From Candidatus Woesearchaeota archaeon (GTDB lineage Archaea > Nanobdellota > Nanobdellia > Woesearchaeales > ARS49): DNA of 43,389 nt. The position numbers and the translations under genes were made by a program. Every line of letters begins with the position of its first letter. The first letter of the stretch is position 1. A model generated the notes under the pieces. That model worked only from the letters and a program-made list of their open reading frames with translations. It made no database searches and was not told where the DNA came from. Shown in pieces: positions 39,294 through 43,389 of the stretch. The stretch is taken from NCBI GenBank assembly GCA_016929895.1, contig JAFGHW010000002.1, forward strand, positions 1-43,389, read 5' to 3'.

Positions 39294-40360
39294 ATCAAAA
39301 ACTTACCGTTTTTCTGAAACAACTTTCCATCCAAGTATATCGCAGAACCTTTGTTTCTTAAATCCTTAATCAAATCCCAATGCAAAGCAGACTTATTCTT
39401 GCCATTACACTCCAAATATGCATTGCCCAAAGCAAGATGAATGGTTCCGCCAATCTTCTCATCAAACAAAGTATTATTAGTCTGCCGGGTTATATTATAA
39501 TTACAACCAATACCTAATTCACCAACATAACAAGAGCCAGAATCCATAGCAATCATTTCCCTCAACAAATCCTGGCCAGAATTAGCGGTAGCTTTCACAA
39601 CCTTGCCATCTCTAAATTCCAATTTAATTCCTCTAACAACTGTGCCATAACGCACAGAAGGAAAATCAAACATAATTTTGCCTTTAACAGAAAATTTATC
39701 AGGAGCAGTAAAAAATTCACCGCCAGGCATATTATACTTACCATCGCCAGCAACACAATGGCCATTTTTAATAGTCATCTCCACATCGGTCTGCTTGCCA
39801 ACAATACGGACGTGCTTTGCCTTATTAACAGCAGAAGCCAATTCATGAATATTCTTACTAAATTTCTTCCAATCGTGGTCAATAGCCTTAAAAACAAAAT
39901 CCTCATACTCCCAGATAGACATTCCTGCTTCCTGAGCAAAAGCCCTTGTAGGATAATCAAACAAAACCCACCTAGTTTTATCACCACGCCAACGAGAAAT
40001 AGGATTCAAAACCTTGGCTCTTAAGGATAAGCGCCTCGGGTCAATGCTTGCCAATTCCCTTGTATTAAAACTCGCAAACAAATGAATCACTACATCTGTA
40101 TTTTTTATTTCATACATAGCAACCTTTGGAAAACGCTTTAATTGATGCTCTTTTGCGTGCTTAAAGAAAATATAATTCGCACCAGGGACAGCACAACGAA
40201 TAACTGGATAAGCATCTTTTTCCAAACACATCTTGTAAACAGCTAAAGCCAAAGGAGAAGCGCCAATCTGAGTGCTAATAATAACTCTGTCACCTTTTTT
40301 TACACGAGTCGAATAATCAACTAAGACCTTAGCGATTTTCTGTAAACGATTATCCTGCAT
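39290..40360 (-). CDS. M29-family aminopeptidase (356 aa)
   Basis: A metallo-aminopeptidase of the thermophilic aminopeptidase (AmpS/PepS, MEROPS M29) family, trimming N-terminal residues from peptides. The two-metal site is visible: Glu in NMPGGEFFTAPDK, Glu in YVGELGIGCN, His in GGTIHLALG, and His/Asp in SALHWDLIKDLR. The length is a little below the usual 370-410. It is divergent from the PAN gene across 30 bp, with its own TATA (TTTAAATATAG at 40381-40390). PAN-proteasome products would be natural substrates, so the arrangement is functionally sensible. Confidence 0.9.
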   Translation of the reverse strand: MQDNRLQKIAKVLVDYSTRVKKGDRVIISTQIGASPLALAVYKMCLEKDAYPVIRCAVPGANYIFFKHAKEHQLKRFPKVAMYEIKNTDVVIHLFASFNTRELASIDPRRLSLRAKVLNPISRWRGDKTRWVLFDYPTRAFAQEAGMSIWEYEDFVFKAIDHDWKKFSKNIHELASAVNKAKHVRIVGKQTDVEMTIKNGHCVAGDGKYNMPGGEFFTAPDKFSVKGKIMFDFPSVRYGTVVRGIKLEFRDGKVVKATANSGQDLLREMIAMDSGSCYVGELGIGCNYNITRQTNNTLFDEKIGGTIHLALGNAYLECNGKNKSALHWDLIKDLRNKGSAIYLDGKLFQKNGKFLI

Positions 40361-40390
40361 TAATATAATAAATAAATAAACTATATTTAA
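40361..40390. promoter_or_regulatory. interleaved divergent promoters, M29 aminopeptidase and PAN
   Basis: Only 30 bp lie between the two ATGs. TAATATAATA (40362-40371) is about 25 bp before the PAN ATG. TTTAAATATAG on the minus strand (40381-40390) is about 26 bp before the aminopeptidase ATG. Both mRNAs would be leaderless, and each TATA overlaps or abuts the other's start site. Confidence 0.5.
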
Positions 40391-41611
40391 ATGTTACGAG
40401 AAGAAATCCGCGAAAAAACCCTATTTAAAGCTGATGCACCTCTAATCAGAACATTTATAAATAACCAAATCCTGGAACAAAACAATATGAGCCAAGATGA
40501 TGTAAATAAAGTATTTTACAACTATACAAACAATGAATCCCTAATTGAAGAGAATAGATTTCTAAGAGAAACCATAGAAAATATGCAAAAAGAACTGCAA
40601 AAATACAAAACAACACCATTAATTGCATGCGAAATCAAAGAATTACACGGAGAACAAGTTCTTATCCGCCTGCCTAACGGAAATGAATTCTTAGTAGAAA
40701 AGTCACTAACCTGCAAGGATTTAAAACCAGGAGAATATGTATTGGCAGAACAAAAGAATTTAACAATCATAAAAAAAATTGCCAGCAATAAACGATTTGA
40801 CGTTGAGAAATTTGTTATAATAGAAAAACCTAATATTAGCTGGGACAAAATCGGAGGACTAAAACAACAAGAACAAGAAATCAAAGAAATAATCGAACTG
40901 CCTTTGAAAAACCCCAAACTCTTTGAAAAAATAGGCATAGAACCACCAAAGGGGATACTATTACACGGTCCTCCGGGAACAGGAAAAACGATATTGGCCA
41001 AAGCAGTTGCAGCATCAACAAACTCCACATTCATAGAAGTAGTGGGCTCTGAATTAGTTCAAAAATTCATAGGAGAAGGGGCAAAACTAGTCAAAGAAAT
41101 ATTCCAATTGGCAAGAGAAAAAGCACCTTCAATAATATTTATCGATGAATTAGATGCTATTGCTGCAACAAGAGTTGATATCGGAACATCAGGAGAACGA
41201 GAAGTCCAAAGAACATTCATGCAGTTACTATCTGAAATAGACGGATTTGCGCCTCTAGGAAATGTAAAAATAATAGGATGCACAAACAGAAAAGATATAC
41301 TTGACAGTGCAATAACAAGACCAGGAAGACTAGACCGGCTAATTGAAGTCCCATTACCTAATGAAGAAGGAATAAAAGAAATATTCAACATACACACTTC
41401 CAGAATGAACATAAATGCAATAAACCGCGATAACGTACTAGACAAAATGAAAGAGTTATCAGGAGCAGAAATAAAATCAATAGCCACAGAAGCAGGATAT
41501 TTTGCAATACGCGACAAACGAAATAAAATAAAAGAAAAAGATTTCTTGCAAGCAATTGAAAAAGTAAGAACAGAAGAAGAAGATAAAAGCTATCAAGAAA
41601 TATTCGGTTAA
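40391..41611 (+). CDS. pan: proteasome-activating nucleotidase PAN (406 aa)
   Basis: An AAA+ hexamer that unfolds proteins for the 20S proteasome. Order of parts: N-terminal helical extension (1-45), coiled coil (about 48-72), OB domain (about 76-125), AAA core with Walker A GPPGTGKT (193-200), pore loop VQKFIGEG, Walker B IIFIDELDAI (248-257), second region of homology ITRPGRLDRLIEVPLP, and a small helical lid. The pore-loop aromatic is Phe rather than the more common Tyr. The C-terminus ends EIFG, a Hb-Phe-x in place of the HbYX motif that normally docks into the 20S. The coiled coil and OB domain separate it from Cdc48 and FtsH. Confidence 0.92.
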   Translation: MLREEIREKTLFKADAPLIRTFINNQILEQNNMSQDDVNKVFYNYTNNESLIEENRFLRETIENMQKELQKYKTTPLIACEIKELHGEQVLIRLPNGNEFLVEKSLTCKDLKPGEYVLAEQKNLTIIKKIASNKRFDVEKFVIIEKPNISWDKIGGLKQQEQEIKEIIELPLKNPKLFEKIGIEPPKGILLHGPPGTGKTILAKAVAASTNSTFIEVVGSELVQKFIGEGAKLVKEIFQLAREKAPSIIFIDELDAIAATRVDIGTSGEREVQRTFMQLLSEIDGFAPLGNVKIIGCTNRKDILDSAITRPGRLDRLIEVPLPNEEGIKEIFNIHTSRMNINAINRDNVLDKMKELSGAEIKSIATEAGYFAIRDKRNKIKEKDFLQAIEKVRTEEEDKSYQEIFG

Positions 41612-41613
41612 AC

Positions 41614-42438
41614 TCACAGAATACGAAAATCAATACAAACCCTGAAAACACCAGGAGAATAATTACCACATTTAACTGTTCTTAAAATTCTGCACTTCTT
41701 TTTTTCTTTTTTGCAAGCATTGTTTACTTTTTCTCTTAAAATCTTAAACTCTTCTTCTTTACCAAAATCATAATAATGAATAATAGTTCCTTTTTTAGCT
41801 GCTTTGAAAGCTATAGGAAGAAATTCTTCAGCTGTTTTTGGCATAGGCATTAAAATCCTATCAAATTTTTTATTCATTACAGGTATTATTTTTCTAACAT
41901 CGCCTCTAATTAACCTGATTCTTTCCCAGAATTTATTTAACAAAACATTCTTTTCAGCAAATTCATGGGCTATATGATTTTTTTCAATACCATAAATAAC
42001 TTTTGCCTTGCTATTTCTAGCAAAAACCAAAGGATAAGGAGCAACACCACTAAACATAACCAAAATTTCTTCCTTAGGCGCTATCTGCTTAGAAATCCTC
42101 AAACGCTCTGTGCTCAATCTAGAAGAGAAGAAACATTTTTCGACATCAATAAGCATTCTTATGCCTGATTCTTTATGCTCGGCAGTTTTTGTTTTTATTC
42201 CTGCTAAAAAAATCATCTTTTGCCGGCGGTAAACACCATAATGAATGCCTGACTTTTTTAAAACAGTCTTAATATGCGGATTTAGTTTTAATAAAGTTTC
42301 GGCAATAATCTTTTCCTTTTTCTTTAATTTATCATCAACTTCAATAATTCCAATGCTCCCAACAATGTCAAAACTAGACCTGACTAATTCTAATTCCTTT
42401 TTTGATAGCTTTTTCTTCAAAGCTTGTTTTAATTTCAT
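41614..42438 (-). CDS. Trm5/Tyw2-family tRNA (guanine37-N1) methyltransferase (274 aa)
   Basis: The ATG at 42438 overlaps the transporter's stop (ATGA) and replaces the track's longer start. Trm5 enzymes methylate G37 next to the anticodon using S-adenosylmethionine, which prevents frameshifting. The SAM site reads FSSRLSTERLRISKQIAPKE, then ILVMFSGVAPYPLVFA and VIYGIEKN, and the motif usually written NLPxxxxEFL is here MPMPKTAEEFLPIAF. The N-terminal D2-like domain (about 1-100) is present; the extra D1 domain of Trm5b is absent. Tyw2 (wybutosine pathway) is the alternative assignment. Confidence 0.87.
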   Translation of the reverse strand: MKLKQALKKKLSKKELELVRSSFDIVGSIGIIEVDDKLKKKEKIIAETLLKLNPHIKTVLKKSGIHYGVYRRQKMIFLAGIKTKTAEHKESGIRMLIDVEKCFFSSRLSTERLRISKQIAPKEEILVMFSGVAPYPLVFARNSKAKVIYGIEKNHIAHEFAEKNVLLNKFWERIRLIRGDVRKIIPVMNKKFDRILMPMPKTAEEFLPIAFKAAKKGTIIHYYDFGKEEEFKILREKVNNACKKEKKKCRILRTVKCGNYSPGVFRVCIDFRIL

Positions 42439-43301
42439 AAAGCAATAACAAAAACCCCTGCAAGCATAATAAGACAAGCAATAGTCTTGTGAAAGATGCG
42501 TCCTTCTTTTAAAAACTTGCCGCCCAAGAAAATCGCAAACAAAGAAGACAAACGTTTCACAGGAACAGCCAAACTAACAAAAGTTACAGAAATCGCAAAA
42601 AAATAAGCCAAATTAGACAGATTAGCAAAAAAAGCATTGCCTAACAAAGGCTTCCAAGAAGTCTTATACGCATGAATAATATCCCTCCATCCACCATACA
42701 TAAATGTTGAGAGAACTATAAAATTAAAAGATTGAAATGAATAATTATAAAACAATAAAGTGAAAGGAGATACAGAACTGATAATTACTTTCTCACTAAC
42801 AGCAATAATTGCTGACAGCAAAAAACCAAACAATAAAAATAAAACGTACTTTGATTTAAGCTGCTTTAAAGGCGAAAGCCAATGCCCTGCGCAATGCTCG
42901 GACTCTAAATAATAAGTCCCTGCCAGCAACAAACCAATACCTGCAAAGTGCTTATATGTAACAGACTCGCCTAACAAACCCGCAGCAATAATAATAACAA
43001 ACAAAGGCATCAGATTAGTCAAAGGAGCAACTGTAGATAATTCCATATGCCTATACGATTTTGCAATATATAATAATGCCACAGAACTCAGCAAAGAAAC
43101 CAAAAAAATAAACAAAACAATAGTAACCGGAATCTTAAAAGCAATAAAAGGCAAGAAAAAAAGCAACAAACCAAGCTCTAAAGGCTTAAAAGCCAATAAA
43201 TACTGAGCAGAATGCTCTTTAATCAAAGCCTTTTTCTTAAACAACATAGCAATAGAACCAAGCAAGGAAGAAGCAATAATAAGCAGTATCCATGATTGCA
43301 T
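42435..43301 (-). CDS. EamA/DMT-superfamily transporter (288 aa)
   Basis: Ten predicted membrane helices in two EamA repeats of about 140 residues each (first repeat ends near GIGLLLAGTYYLES, second near MLAGVFVIAL). Conserved-looking inner segments are LSTVAPLTNLMPLFVIIIAA and VSLAVPVKRLSSLFAIFLGG, the equivalent loop in the two halves. An AGGTGAT ribosome site supports the ATG at 43301 over the TTG at 43304. A TATA-like CTTATAAATG at about 43330-43340 fits. Substrate unknown: drug/metabolite exporters of this family carry amino acids, nucleotides or sugars. It is translationally coupled to the Trm5-like gene. Confidence 0.88.
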   Translation of the reverse strand: MQSWILLIIASSLLGSIAMLFKKKALIKEHSAQYLLAFKPLELGLLLFFLPFIAFKIPVTIVLFIFLVSLLSSVALLYIAKSYRHMELSTVAPLTNLMPLFVIIIAAGLLGESVTYKHFAGIGLLLAGTYYLESEHCAGHWLSPLKQLKSKYVLFLLFGFLLSAIIAVSEKVIISSVSPFTLLFYNYSFQSFNFIVLSTFMYGGWRDIIHAYKTSWKPLLGNAFFANLSNLAYFFAISVTFVSLAVPVKRLSSLFAIFLGGKFLKEGRIFHKTIACLIMLAGVFVIAL

Positions 43302-43389
43302 CAAAAATCACCTAAGTTTTTACATACATTTATAAGAAATAGTTTAAATAAGTTTCTAAGAATTAATCTAATTTATCAAGAACCGACTC
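43302..43389 (-). promoter_or_regulatory. leader and TATA region of the EamA gene
   Basis: Contains AGGTGAT just before the ATG and CTTATAAATG (about 43330-43340, minus strand). I see nothing else up to the window end. Confidence 0.45.

Overview
This window looks like a gene-dense, low-G+C (by eye about one third) archaeal chromosome segment, most likely from a DPANN lineage of the Woesearchaeota/Pacearchaeota/Nanoarchaeota kind. The archaeal assignment rests on aPelota, a PAN proteasomal ATPase, RFC small subunit, L34e and L14e, archaeal PheS/PheT and TyrRS, the RNase P protein Rpp30, and a Trm5-like tRNA methyltransferase. TATA boxes centred 24-28 bp upstream of many start codons imply leaderless mRNAs. 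Where a leader exists, the ribosome site is GGTGAT or GAGGTGAT. The finer lineage is an inference from the many tiny 'KKAQ'-type membrane proteins, not from a marker phylogeny.

Layout. (1) 1-2341, minus: an operon of small pilin-like membrane proteins, two of them absent from the ORF track, preceded by another such gene. (2) 2389-5827: an Lrp/AsnC regulator, divergent from an AbrB-PhoU regulator that is translationally coupled to a transmembrane Ser/Thr kinase with a propeller-like ectodomain. (3) 5805-17684, minus: an eight-gene envelope operon, nearly all genes overlapping. It holds four prepilin-like proteins and one N-terminally anchored relative, a 1404-residue Ig/TSP3 surface protein, an exported protein and a LamG protein. 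(4) 17.7-19.7 kb: a hairpin-rich spacer, a secreted cysteine-repeat protein, Rpp30 and a bacterial-type RsuA/RluB pseudouridine synthase. (5) 19.7-23.9 kb: a sulfur-transfer locus (IscS, IscU, a THUMP protein with a degenerate PP-loop, and an active PP-loop partner) with a NUMOD3-Vsr endonuclease gene inserted. (6) 24.0-30.0 kb: L34e-L14e, PheS-PheT, a TrmB-type regulator with a long structured leader, and Pelota. (7) 30.1-30.3 kb: a 212-bp palindromic MITE-like element. (8) 30.4-36.0 kb: a second envelope operon with a pilin-like anchor protein, a polytopic membrane protein and three paralogous lipoproteins. (9) 36.0-43.3 kb: RFC, a PRC-barrel protein, a Cas4-like nuclease, TyrRS, an M29 aminopeptidase divergent from PAN, a Trm5-like enzyme and an EamA transporter.

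How the genes fit together. The envelope genes (about 45% of the window) suggest an elaborate surface built from prepilin-peptidase-processed subunits, with no assembly ATPase or platform protein here. The sulfur locus gives a complete route from cysteine (IscS) to Fe-S clusters (IscU) and tRNA thiolation. PAN and the aminopeptidase share a 30-bp divergent promoter and would act in successive steps of protein turnover. The best leads are the envelope operons, the split THUMP/PP-loop pair, a GC-rich 102-bp in-frame insertion that duplicates a prepilin processing site, and its shared 16-mer with the 212-bp palindromic element.
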